Positions 1-5,639 of a stretch of 14,014 nt of DNA are shown here, piece by piece. Each line of letters opens with the position of its first letter. Position 1 is the first letter of the stretch. The stretch comes from an uncultured Clostridia bacterium (lineage in GTDB: Bacteria; Bacillota; Clostridia; UBA1381): positions 1,879 through 15,892 of the forward strand of contig CAJTUY010000010.1 of NCBI GenBank assembly GCA_910579415.1. The letters are read 5' to 3'. The notes beneath the pieces are model-generated. The model was given only the letters and a program-made list of their open reading frames with translations. It had not been told where the DNA came from and did no database searches. The position numbers were made by a program, and so were the translations under genes.

Positions 1-110
1 AATTATTTCAGAAAAAGTGAGAATTTTCGATTAAAAAGTTGTATTAAATATTATAGAGGATAAAATAAGACAAAATAAAACAGCATAAAAAAAATATGCA
101 ATCGACTTCC

Positions 111-139
111 TGGACAATGGTCTTATATCCTATTAAAAT
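111..139 (+). promoter_or_regulatory. Candidate sigma-A promoter of the XRE/DUF6514 pair
   Basis: A -35-like TGGACA (111-116) and a -10-like TAAAAT (134-139) are separated by 17 bases; each differs from consensus at one position. The start site would fall near 146, leaving a very short leader in which the ribosome binding site (about 147-155) begins almost at the 5' end. Bases 1-110 are AT-rich, and I see no gene or clear structure in them. Confidence 0.45.
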
Positions 140-159
140 ATAAAAAAGGAGGTGAAATA

Positions 160-384
160 ATGGTATTATTAAACAAATTAGGGGATGCTATGCGCAAGGG
201 AAGAAAAGAGAGGGGGCTGACACAGGAGAAGTTTGCCGAAATGTGCGGAATCAGCATAAGAGAAGTAAGCAATATTGAAAATGGGAGAACAGAACCCAAA
301 TTCGGTACCTTAATCAGCATATGTCAGGTCTGCAATATAGGCATAGAAGAATTTATTACGCAAACAAACGAGGAGGAAAAGTAA
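160..384 (+). CDS. Small XRE-family HTH transcriptional regulator
   Basis: This 74-residue protein is almost entirely one Cro/C1-type helix-turn-helix domain. The segment from LGDAMRKGRKERGLTQEKFA through IENGRTEPKFGTL (about residues 6-50) shows the usual order: a basic first helix, the LTQEKFAE helix, and the recognition helix SIREVSNIE. The tail is acidic. It should bind DNA as a dimer and act as a local regulator; its target is unknown. The start is supported by a strong AGGAGGTGA 5-6 bases upstream. It overlaps the next gene by one base (TAATG), so the two are translationally coupled. There is no sign of a phage or element next to it. Confidence 0.88.
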   Translation: MVLLNKLGDAMRKGRKERGLTQEKFAEMCGISIREVSNIENGRTEPKFGTLISICQVCNIGIEEFITQTNEEEK

Positions 385-590
385 TGTATCAGTTTTTCAG
401 AGAAAGATGCCAGAATGATGAGATAGGAGGTTATGTCACATTTGGTATTATGACTTGTGACGGGACATGTATTATACATGATATTAGTGTTGAAAAAGCT
501 TTTGTGGAATGTATAGTGAACAGGCTGAACCGATTTAAAGCTTCGGTTATACATATGCATGACATAATTCAGGATATATTAAACTCATGA
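384..590 (+). CDS. DUF6514-like small protein
   Basis: This 68-residue protein starts at the ATG that overlaps the regulator's stop codon. It has a GAGGAGG ribosome binding site at 370-376; an in-frame ATG at 321 lies inside the regulator gene and lacks such a site. The sequence contains YVTFGIM, then IIHDIS, then VNRLN, then IHMHDIIQDIL. From memory this matches the clostridial DUF6514 pattern (a YGI motif, a DIS motif, then a C-terminal HLxDVVEDFL-like segment). The function of that family is unknown to me. There is no signal peptide or membrane segment. Pairing with an XRE regulator suggests the two act together, but this is inference. Confidence 0.7.
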   Translation: MYQFFRERCQNDEIGGYVTFGIMTCDGTCIIHDISVEKAFVECIVNRLNRFKASVIHMHDIIQDILNS

Positions 591-624
591 AAAAACAGAG
601 CCTTTAATGGCTCTGTCTTTATTT
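591..624. terminator. Bidirectional intrinsic terminator
   Basis: An 8-base perfect stem ACAGAGCC (595-602) / GGCTCTGT (609-616) encloses a 6-base loop. On the plus strand it is followed by CTTTATTT. On the minus strand it is followed by TTTTT (complement of 591-595). It lies between the converging DUF6514-like gene and the minus-strand gene run, so it can end transcription from both sides. Confidence 0.8.
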
Positions 625-711
625 CCTTTTAAATTTGCGTCTTGCATCTACAAAAACAAGTGCAAGAAAAATAACTATAAGCACTGTAAGCGCAATTGAC
701 TTGCCCGGCAT
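619..711 (-). CDS. Possible 30-residue single-span membrane peptide
   Basis: A minus-strand reading frame from ATG (709-711) to TAA (619-621) encodes a short lysine-containing N-terminus, a hydrophobic stretch IALTVLIVIFLALVFV (about residues 6-21) and a strongly basic tail DARRKFKRK. That is the layout of a one-span membrane micropeptide with a cytoplasmic positive end. An AGAAAGG about 10 bases before the ATG could serve as ribosome binding site. It lies 49 bases after sleB on the same strand and ends directly at the shared terminator, so it would be the last gene of that transcript. It is short and I recognise no family, so it may be chance; the placement and amphipathic layout argue for a real gene. 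Confidence 0.4.
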   Translation of the reverse strand: MPGKSIALTVLIVIFLALVFVDARRKFKRK

Positions 712-760
712 AAAATCACAGCCTTTCTGTCCGCTGTATATCAGCAAGGCGCGCGCGGAC

Positions 761-1417
761 TTATTTACAGAAAACGTGCTTGCCTATTGTTTTAATAATC
801 GGTCTTGTCCTAATCCATTGGTTTGTGGCGGTTGCAGGGTTATAATAATAAATTGCTCCGCCCGTCGGGTCCCAACCGTTAAGCGCGTCACGTGCCGCGT
901 TGTAGCATGAGCTGTTTACAGCCATGTTTATCTGTCCGTCGTCAACGGCAGTAAAAGCGTTGGGCTGATAGATAACGCCGGCTATTGTGTTAGGGAATGA
1001 CGAATGACGTACACGATTTAAAATAACCGCTCCTACGGCTACCTGTCCTTCGTATTTTTCTCCTCTTGCCTCACCGTTTATAGCCATTGCCAGAAGCGTA
1101 ACATCACGTGAATGATTGCTTGACGAACCTGTCGGCAAGCCTATTTTCGACAATGTGGCAGGACCGGCTATACCGTCTGGGGTAAGACCGTGTTTTCTCT
1201 GGAATGACTTTACTCCTTCGGCGGTACGGCTTCCGTAAATACCGTCTACACCGCCGTTATAGTAGCCCCAGTTTTTTAGGCGCGACTGAATATTTCGCAC
1301 CTCCTGTCCGCGTGAGCCGATTTTTGACAGCGCAGATGCGCCTGTTTCCATAAAGACACAGCAGACAACCATTGATAATACTGTTATGAATATTCGTTTT
1401 AAAGATGTATGTTTCAT
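761..1417 (-). CDS. sleB: Spore cortex-lytic enzyme SleB-type (PG-binding + Hydrolase_2)
   Basis: This 218-residue protein has three parts. A signal peptide (about 1-29, predicted cut after GASA) is followed by a peptidoglycan-binding type 1 domain (about 33-92, with the WGYYNGGVDGIYGSRT signature) and a C-terminal Hydrolase_2 domain (about 106-216). The segment NGEARGEKYEGQVAVGAVIL carries the glutamate (E116 here) that corresponds to the catalytic acid of SleB lytic transglycosylases, which act on muramic-delta-lactam cortex during germination. The start has a GGAGAAAGGA site upstream. The usual partner YpeB is not next to it. Family members with this architecture can also serve as vegetative cell-wall hydrolases (CwlJ/SleB group), so the exact role is likely rather than certain. 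Confidence 0.85.
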   Translation of the reverse strand: MKHTSLKRIFITVLSMVVCCVFMETGASALSKIGSRGQEVRNIQSRLKNWGYYNGGVDGIYGSRTAEGVKSFQRKHGLTPDGIAGPATLSKIGLPTGSSSNHSRDVTLLAMAINGEARGEKYEGQVAVGAVILNRVRHSSFPNTIAGVIYQPNAFTAVDDGQINMAVNSSCYNAARDALNGWDPTGGAIYYYNPATATNQWIRTRPIIKTIGKHVFCK

Positions 1418-1472
1418 AAGAAAATCCTTTCTCCATGATAATATACATCTATTTTTGACGAAAAATTTGTAT

Positions 1473-2141
1473 TTAATACGTTATAATGGGTATTTTTTGT
1501 GATACGTGTATAGCGAGCGTAAGCGCGCATATGTATTCGGCGCCCGAACATTTAAACGCAGCCGCGCAGGATTCAAGTGTACTGGCAGTAGTACATATAT
1601 CATCAAACAGCAGTATTCTTTTGGATGTGATTTTTTCCGTACACTTAAACGCACCTCGTACATTTTCAACTCTTGCCGTACCTTTCAGCATGCTCTGACG
1701 TTTTGTCGCGCGTTTGCGTATGACCGCATCCGTCATAAGAGGCAAGCCGAGATAATCTGATATATGTACTGCGATAAGCTCCGACTGATTATAGCCGCGC
1801 TCTTTAAGACGGCATCTGTGCAGAGGTATGGGGATTATGCAGTCAAAGTCATTCCATACATTATAGCTGTCAAGATAATCTGTCATCATAGCGGCAAACA
1901 GCGGAGCATACGCGCGGCAGTTATGAAATTTAAAATCAATAATCGGTGATTTAATAATACTTGTGTATTCGAACGGCGACATGATGTATGAAATATTCTT
2001 TGTACCCGGATAGGGCAGGGAATAAGACGTCCCTGATAATTTTGCGGAGCAGTCGCGGCATATTCCGATGTCTCCCGATATTGTTTCGGCAGTTTCGGTC
2101 GGCTTTCGTTCGTTACAGAATACGCATATATATTTATCCAT
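1473..2141 (-). CDS. ComF-family amidophosphoribosyltransferase-like protein
   Basis: The protein is 222 residues from the ATG at 2141. An N-terminal four-cysteine zinc-finger-like part (C6, C9, C28, C31) is followed by a phosphoribosyltransferase fold. The fold shows CIIPIPLH (about 101-108), RLKERGYNQSE (111-121), and the PRPP-binding loop RILLFDDICTTASTLE (175-190). ComF proteins aid DNA uptake in competent Bacillus and are widespread in non-competent Firmicutes, where their job is unclear. The reading frame is open to an ATG at 2222, but that lies deep inside the upstream gene. The ATG at 2141 has a GGTGAT nearby and places the first cysteine at the family-typical position. The ATG at 2153 is a second option that would overlap the upstream stop codon. 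Confidence 0.85.
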   Translation of the reverse strand: MDKYICVFCNERKPTETAETISGDIGICRDCSAKLSGTSYSLPYPGTKNISYIMSPFEYTSIIKSPIIDFKFHNCRAYAPLFAAMMTDYLDSYNVWNDFDCIIPIPLHRCRLKERGYNQSELIAVHISDYLGLPLMTDAVIRKRATKRQSMLKGTARVENVRGAFKCTEKITSKRILLFDDICTTASTLESCAAAFKCSGAEYICALTLAIHVSQKIPIITY

Positions 2142-2146
2142 GTCAA

Positions 2147-2392
2147 TCACCATTTTTTTTTCGGACATTTTCCGTCGCGAAGTCTTGCGCGTACCTGCAT
2201 GACGCATCCGCATACACCGCATGTGGAACCGTACATAAATTTGTCGCAGTCAAGACATATTTTAAAGCGTGAATTATAGGTGTCCTTATCCGTAAGGCAA
2301 ATTCCTTTCATGTTTGTAACTTCGTTAACCATTTTTTGAATATCGCTGTCCGACAGCGCTGTTTTAACGCTGCACCTTTTACACTTATGCAT
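2147..2392 (-). CDS. DUF6171-like cysteine-rich small protein
   Basis: This 81-residue protein has two cysteine clusters. One is CKRC at the N-terminus (residues 4-7). The other is a C-terminal set ICLDCDKFMYGSTCGVCGC, followed by VRARLRDGKCP. Paired CxxC motifs suggest a bound metal, probably zinc. The layout (N-terminal CKRC, central RFKICLDC, GTCGVCGC, then an RARxxxxxCP ending) fits what I remember of the clostridial DUF6171 family, whose function is unknown. Its ATG overlaps the stop codon of the arabinofuranosidase gene by 8 bases and has no Shine-Dalgarno sequence. Translation therefore probably depends on termination-reinitiation. Its 3' end lies within a few bases of the ComF start. 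Confidence 0.75.
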   Translation of the reverse strand: MHKCKRCSVKTALSDSDIQKMVNEVTNMKGICLTDKDTYNSRFKICLDCDKFMYGSTCGVCGCVMQVRARLRDGKCPKKKW

Positions 2393-3863
2393 TTTTTAAT
2401 GTAATAACAGCCGCACTCATTTTTGGGAGTGTAAACTTAAGCGTGTTATTTTCGGATGATATGTCAAGAACTGTCGGTCTGACTGTTTCGGGAGCGTCAA
2501 ATGTGTTGCAGTCGGTTATATGCTGTGAATTGAGCGACTCTGCATTGGTACACATATATGAATCTCCCGAAAGCCGAATTTCAATCTCTTCGTCCTCGCT
2601 AAGGCTGGTATTGCACATTGAAATAGTTAGTATACCGTCCTTCTTTGACGCTGACATACTGATTTTCGGGACTTCTATGCCTTCAGCTCCTGCCGTACCG
2701 CAGTCGTAATCAATATCAACGCTTTCTCCGTCCATATGTCCTTTCATCATTCTGAAAATATGATAAGTCGGAGTGAGTACCATTTTATCGCCTTCGGTAA
2801 GAATCATTGCCTGCAATACATTTACCATCTGAGCTATATTTGCCATTTTAATGCGTTTAGCATGCTTGTGGAATATATGAAGTATAAGCATTGCGCTTAT
2901 TGCATCGCGCATAGAGTTCTGCTGATATAAAAAACCTGGATTTGTACCGTACTCAACATCAAACCAGTTGCCCCATTCGTCAACAATCAAAGCAATTTTG
3001 TTTTCAGGGTCATATCTGTCCATAATAGCTTCATGCAGCTTTATATTCTTCTCAATGCTTAATGCGTTCTGTATAAGCGAATAATAGCCCTTTTCATCAA
3101 ATACAGACGCTTTTCCTTTATTATCCCATGTGTCCTCAAAGCTATAATTATGAAGTGAAATACCGTCAGTCATATGAGCTATATTCTTCATAAGCGTTTC
3201 CATCCAGTGCGCATCGCCGTTGTTTGGCCCGCCTGCAATTTTATATATCGGTTCTTCGCCGTAGTTACGGATAAAGGTGGCGTACCGCTTGTATTCATCA
3301 GCGTAATATTCGGCGCGCATATTGCCGCCGCAGCCCCAGTTTTCATTCCCTACACCAAAGAATTTCAATTTATACGGCTCTTCACGTCCGTTTTTGCGCC
3401 GTTCGTTAGCAAGTGGTGAATCGCCGTCAAAGGTCATATATTCAACCCAGTCGCGCATTTCCTGTACAGTGCCGTTGCCAACATTTCCGCAGATATACGG
3501 TTCGGTGTCAAGCTGTTCGCATAGCTCGAAAAATTCGTGTGTTCCGAAGTGGTTGTTCTCAACAACACCGCCCCAGTTGGTGTTTACCATATAGGGTCGT
3601 GTTTCTTTTGCACCGATACCGTCGCGCCAGTGGTAGTCGTCGGCAAAACAGCCGCCGGGCCAGCGCAGTACGGGTATCTGAAGGTCACGCAGCGCATTCA
3701 CAACATCTGTACGCATACCGTTTTTGTTCGATATATCGGAATCTTCGCCGACATACAATCCCTCATAAATACAGCGTCCGAGATGTTCGGCAAACTGACC
3801 GTATATGTATTTGCTGATTTTTCCCTGTTCTCTTGATGTGTTTACAACGATTTTCATTACCAT
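2385..3863 (-). CDS. abfA: GH51 alpha-L-arabinofuranosidase, intracellular
   Basis: This 492-residue protein has the typical length of family GH51 exo-arabinofuranosidases. It removes terminal arabinose from arabino-oligosaccharides and arabinoxylan fragments. Visible family motifs include FAEHLGRCIYEGLYVGE (24-40), RWPGGCFADDYHWRDG (67-82), and VGNENWGCGG (171-180), whose E174 is the acid/base. Another is LIVDEWGNW (292-300), whose E296 is the nucleophile. These numbers nearly match Geobacillus stearothermophilus AbfA (175 and 294, recalled). The C-terminal part is the usual beta domain. There is no signal peptide, so it acts inside the cell on imported oligosaccharides. The start may be the ATG at 3857 rather than 3863, because GAGAGAGGG sits only three bases before 3863. 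It is first in the minus-strand gene run. Confidence 0.95.
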   Translation of the reverse strand: MVMKIVVNTSREQGKISKYIYGQFAEHLGRCIYEGLYVGEDSDISNKNGMRTDVVNALRDLQIPVLRWPGGCFADDYHWRDGIGAKETRPYMVNTNWGGVVENNHFGTHEFFELCEQLDTEPYICGNVGNGTVQEMRDWVEYMTFDGDSPLANERRKNGREEPYKLKFFGVGNENWGCGGNMRAEYYADEYKRYATFIRNYGEEPIYKIAGGPNNGDAHWMETLMKNIAHMTDGISLHNYSFEDTWDNKGKASVFDEKGYYSLIQNALSIEKNIKLHEAIMDRYDPENKIALIVDEWGNWFDVEYGTNPGFLYQQNSMRDAISAMLILHIFHKHAKRIKMANIAQMVNVLQAMILTEGDKMVLTPTYHIFRMMKGHMDGESVDIDYDCGTAGAEGIEVPKISMSASKKDGILTISMCNTSLSEDEEIEIRLSGDSYMCTNAESLNSQHITDCNTFDAPETVRPTVLDISSENNTLKFTLPKMSAAVITLKNA

Positions 3864-3900
3864 AAACCCTCTCTCTCATAATAAATAAAATCCAATTTTG

Positions 3901-3929
3901 ATTATACTATGCAAAGAAGTAAAAAGCAA
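3901..3929 (-). promoter_or_regulatory. Sigma-A-type promoter of the arabinofuranosidase gene run
   Basis: Read on the minus strand, TTGCTT (3924-3929) and a perfect TATAAT (3901-3906) are 17 bases apart. The start site would be near 3894, about 30 bases before the GH51 start codon. The -35 is weak (3 of 6), so an activator may be involved. Confidence 0.6.
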
Positions 3930-3977
3930 TAGTATTTGTTAAAATCACTCTTTTTTTGTCCTGTTCATATTATATAT

Positions 3978-3993
3978 TACAGACGCGTCTGTA
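3978..3993. promoter_or_regulatory. 16-base perfect palindrome upstream of cotJ
   Basis: TACAGACGCGTCTGTA is its own reverse complement. It lies 31 bases before the cotJA start codon and about 50 bases upstream of the minus-strand promoter of the arabinofuranosidase gene. It could be an operator for a dimeric regulator or, in RNA, a short leader hairpin. A CATATTAT at 3966-3973 just upstream loosely resembles a sigma-E -10 (CATACAAT-like), as expected for a mother-cell coat gene, but I see no convincing -35 partner. Confidence 0.45.
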
Positions 3994-4024
3994 CAAAAAG
4001 AAAGAATTAAAGGAGATGTTACAA

Positions 4025-4222
4025 ATGTCAGAAGTAAACAGACCGTGCTGTCAGTATCCCGCTTGCGGATGCGTAGGTTACGGATATGTACCTGTTCAGG
4101 AGATGCAGGAAACTTATGAACCCTGTACAGGTCTTTGTCAGGGGACAATATTTCCCGAGCTTGATTTAAATATTTGTGAATACGGAGCCGTGTGTAAACA
4201 GTGGGGAGGCGGTATGGAATGA
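4025..4222 (+). CDS. cotJA: Spore coat-associated protein CotJA
   Basis: This 65-residue protein carries the CotJA core: YVPVQEMQETYEPCTGLCQG followed by TIFPELDLNICEYG. It is preceded by a short Cys-rich head (CCQYPACGC). CotJA is an inner-coat component that needs CotJC for assembly in Bacillus subtilis, where the operon is transcribed in the mother cell by sigma-E. The start is chosen from AAAGGAGATG 7-8 bases upstream; the frame is open further up, to 3956, without such a site. It overlaps cotJB by ATGA, the usual coupling in this operon. Confidence 0.9.
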   Translation: MSEVNRPCCQYPACGCVGYGYVPVQEMQETYEPCTGLCQGTIFPELDLNICEYGAVCKQWGGGME

Positions 4223-4479
4223 ACTGTACAAGAACAGAACTGCTGAAACAGATACAGTGCTATAATTTCGCGGCTTATGATATGCTGCTTTATCTTGATA
4301 CTCACAAAGATGATAAAAAAGCGTTTAAAATGTTTCAATCGCTTGTGAAAAAGACAAATGAATTGAAGGCGCAATATGAAGAGGCATTCGGACCGTTAAG
4401 TCAGTTTGCTGCTGCCGGGCAGGATTGCTTTAATTGGTTAGATGAACCGTGGCCGTGGGAAAAGGAGGCGAATGCGTAA
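4219..4479 (+). CDS. cotJB: Spore coat protein CotJB
   Basis: This 86-residue protein matches the CotJB family: ELLKQIQCYNFAAYDMLLYL is followed by DTHKDDKKAF, and it ends with a Trp/Pro-rich FNWLDEPWPWEKE. The start is the ATG overlapping the cotJA stop (ATGA at 4219-4222), with GGGGAGGCGG just before it. An in-frame ATG at 4201 precedes that ribosome site and is rejected. It overlaps cotJC by one base (TAATG). It is a structural coat protein deposited in the mother cell, and no enzymatic motif is visible. Confidence 0.92.
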   Translation: MNCTRTELLKQIQCYNFAAYDMLLYLDTHKDDKKAFKMFQSLVKKTNELKAQYEEAFGPLSQFAAAGQDCFNWLDEPWPWEKEANA

Positions 4480-4901
4480 TGTTTAGTTATAATAAATTTC
4501 TTGAGTTTCCGGTTAAGGTTAAAAACCCTAATCCGCGTCTTGCCAATGTTGTAATAACACAGTATGGCGGTCCTAACGGTGAACTTGGAGCGTCGCTTCG
4601 TTACCTTTCTCAGAGATATACTATGCCTGATGAAGTAAGTAAAGGCTTGTTGACAGATATAGGTACTGAGGAGCTTGCACATTTGGAGATTGTCGGTTCG
4701 CTCGTTGCACAGCTGAGTCAGGGAGCGCCTCCGAAAGAGTGGAGCGAAATGGGTTCATGGGAGTATTATGCAGATAACGGTGCGTCCGTATTTCCGCAAA
4801 ATTCACAGGGTTCCCCGTTTAACTCCGCGTCAATTGCGGTAACAGGCGACCCACTTACTAATTTGTATGAGGATTTAGCGGCAGAAGCTGCGACCTTGTA
4901 A
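4479..4901 (+). CDS. cotJC: CotJC manganese-catalase-like coat protein, C-terminally truncated
   Basis: The start is the ATG overlapping the cotJB stop, preceded by AAAGGAGG. The 140 residues align well with the beginning of CotJC: TQYGGPNGELGASLRYLSQR, GLLTDIGTEELAHLE, then GDPLTNLYEDLAAE. Metal-site residues equivalent to those of manganese catalase are visible as E35, E65 and H68. CotJC is normally about 190 residues (189 in B. subtilis, recalled), continuing after AAE with QKAR-type sequence and a final histidine-bearing REREVVHFQRF-like segment. Here it runs AATL and stops. Neither of the other two frames downstream restores the family sequence. The fourth and fifth metal ligands and the last helix are therefore compromised or missing. 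No terminator follows. Confidence 0.9.
   Translation: MFSYNKFLEFPVKVKNPNPRLANVVITQYGGPNGELGASLRYLSQRYTMPDEVSKGLLTDIGTEELAHLEIVGSLVAQLSQGAPPKEWSEMGSWEYYADNGASVFPQNSQGSPFNSASIAVTGDPLTNLYEDLAAEAATL
4878..4894. other. Breakpoint in cotJC; candidate left attachment site
   Basis: CotJC family similarity ends after codon 136 (GAA, 4884-4886). Around this point lies a short inverted repeat, GCAG (4881-4884) / CTGC (4888-4891) about a 3-base centre AAG. Serine-recombinase crossover sites are often imperfect inverted repeats around a central dinucleotide, so this is a candidate attL. The matching attR would be beyond the right end of the window. The repeat is short and could be chance. Confidence 0.25.
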
Positions 4902-4974
4902 GAACAACAACATAATAAAAAGATAGGACAAGCCGTTTTTAAGTGCTGTATTTTTCATAAACAGAATAAATCTC

Positions 4975-5012
4975 TTGACTGCGTGGTATAATTATGGTAT
5001 AATAATACCACG
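4975..5012 (+). promoter_or_regulatory. Toxin-antitoxin promoter with overlapping operator
   Basis: TTGACT (4975-4980), a 17-base spacer, and TATAAT (4998-5003) form a near-consensus promoter. An inverted repeat CGTGGTAT (4982-4989) / ATACCACG (5005-5012) covers the spacer and -10, and GGTATAAT occurs twice (4985-4992, 4996-5003). This is where an antitoxin or toxin-antitoxin complex would be expected to bind and repress its own operon. Bases 4902-4974 contain nothing else that I recognise. Confidence 0.75.
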
Positions 5013-5027
5013 AAAGGGGCTGATAGT

Positions 5028-5288
5028 ATGCCGCAAATTATTCCTATTAAGGATTTGAAAAACACAAGCGAAATATCAGAAAAATGTCATAGCTTAGACG
5101 AGCCTATGTTCATTACAAAAAATGGTTACGGTGATATGGTTATTATGAGCATAGAAGCATATGAGAAAATGGCATATATGAATGATATTTACGGAAAAAT
5201 CAAGCAGGGTGAAAAGGCGATTGATGATAACCGAGTTATGACCGCCAAGCAGTCTGTTGATACACTTAGGAGCAAATATGAAATATGA
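5028..5288 (+). CDS. Phd/YefM-family antitoxin
   Basis: This 86-residue protein starts with IIPIKDLKNTSEISEKCHSL and then has EPMFITKNGYGDMVIMSIEA, the typical Phd/YefM DNA-binding fold (about 1-60). A C-terminal tail follows that would wrap around the toxin. The AAAGGGG site lies 8 bases before the ATG. The gene overlaps the downstream toxin by 11 bases, the standard antitoxin-first order. It should neutralise the toxin and repress the shared promoter through the inverted repeat at 4982-5012. Type II systems of this kind often stabilise mobile elements, which fits the neighbourhood. Confidence 0.9.
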   Translation: MPQIIPIKDLKNTSEISEKCHSLDEPMFITKNGYGDMVIMSIEAYEKMAYMNDIYGKIKQGEKAIDDNRVMTAKQSVDTLRSKYEI

Positions 5289-5589
5289 TGTTATTATATC
5301 CGAGGAAGCGCATAACGATATTGATAATATTTTGGACTATATTGTAAACTCGCTGAAAAATCCGATAGCCGCAAAAAATCTGCTCGGCAAGATTGAGGAA
5401 AGCTATACTGACCTTGCAGACAATCCGTTTATGTACGCGCATTGTAATGACAGCCGTTTACAGCATGACGGATATAGAAAAGTGGTAATCAATAATTATG
5501 TGCTGATATATCGCGTTGACGAAGTAAAAAATACGGTTTACGTTGTACGCTTTTTCTACGGCAGACAAAATTATATTGAATTGATTTAA
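5278..5589 (+). CDS. RelE/ParE-family toxin
   Basis: This 103-residue protein begins MKYDVIISEEAHNDIDNILD and ends with VYVVRFFYGRQNYIELI. The N-terminal helix hairpin and the C-terminal VxVxRFFYGRxNY strand are typical of the ParE/RelE fold. The family includes gyrase poisons and ribosome-dependent mRNA endonucleases; from sequence alone I cannot say which this is. The start at 5278 has AGGAG (5270-5274) just upstream and is preferred over the in-frame ATG at 5257, which lies further inside the antitoxin gene. It ends just before a bidirectional terminator. Confidence 0.9.
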   Translation: MKYDVIISEEAHNDIDNILDYIVNSLKNPIAAKNLLGKIEESYTDLADNPFMYAHCNDSRLQHDGYRKVVINNYVLIYRVDEVKNTVYVVRFFYGRQNYIELI

Positions 5590-5593
5590 CACA

Positions 5594-5630
5594 AAAACCG
5601 CCTAAATAATCTTGGGCGGTTTTGTATTTG
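5594..5630. terminator. Bidirectional intrinsic terminator
   Basis: The stem AAAACCGCC (5594-5602) / GGCGGTTTT (5615-5623) has a 12-base loop. Its A/T ends give a T-run in both directions. It sits between the converging toxin gene and the minus-strand stalk-domain gene. Confidence 0.85.
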
Positions 5631-5639
5631 CTGTTATGT

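Noticed and set aside
635..910. Plus-strand 91-residue frame opposite the sleB 3' end
   Set aside because: Antisense to sleB and to the possible micropeptide; no ribosome site and no family likeness.
1418..1500. Sigma-G or other promoter directly before sleB
   Set aside because: A CATTATA resembles a sigma-G -10, but no convincing -35 lies at the right distance; sleB may be read from upstream.
3413..3836. Open plus-strand frames of 134 and 99 residues opposite the arabinofuranosidase gene
   Set aside because: They are antisense to a clearly coding, motif-complete GH51 gene, have low-complexity Arg/Ser-rich translations and lack ribosome sites.
4902..4974. Frameshifted remainder of cotJC downstream of its stop
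   Set aside because: Neither of the other two frames gives the expected QKAR...HFQRF sequence, so this is not a simple one- or two-base indel.
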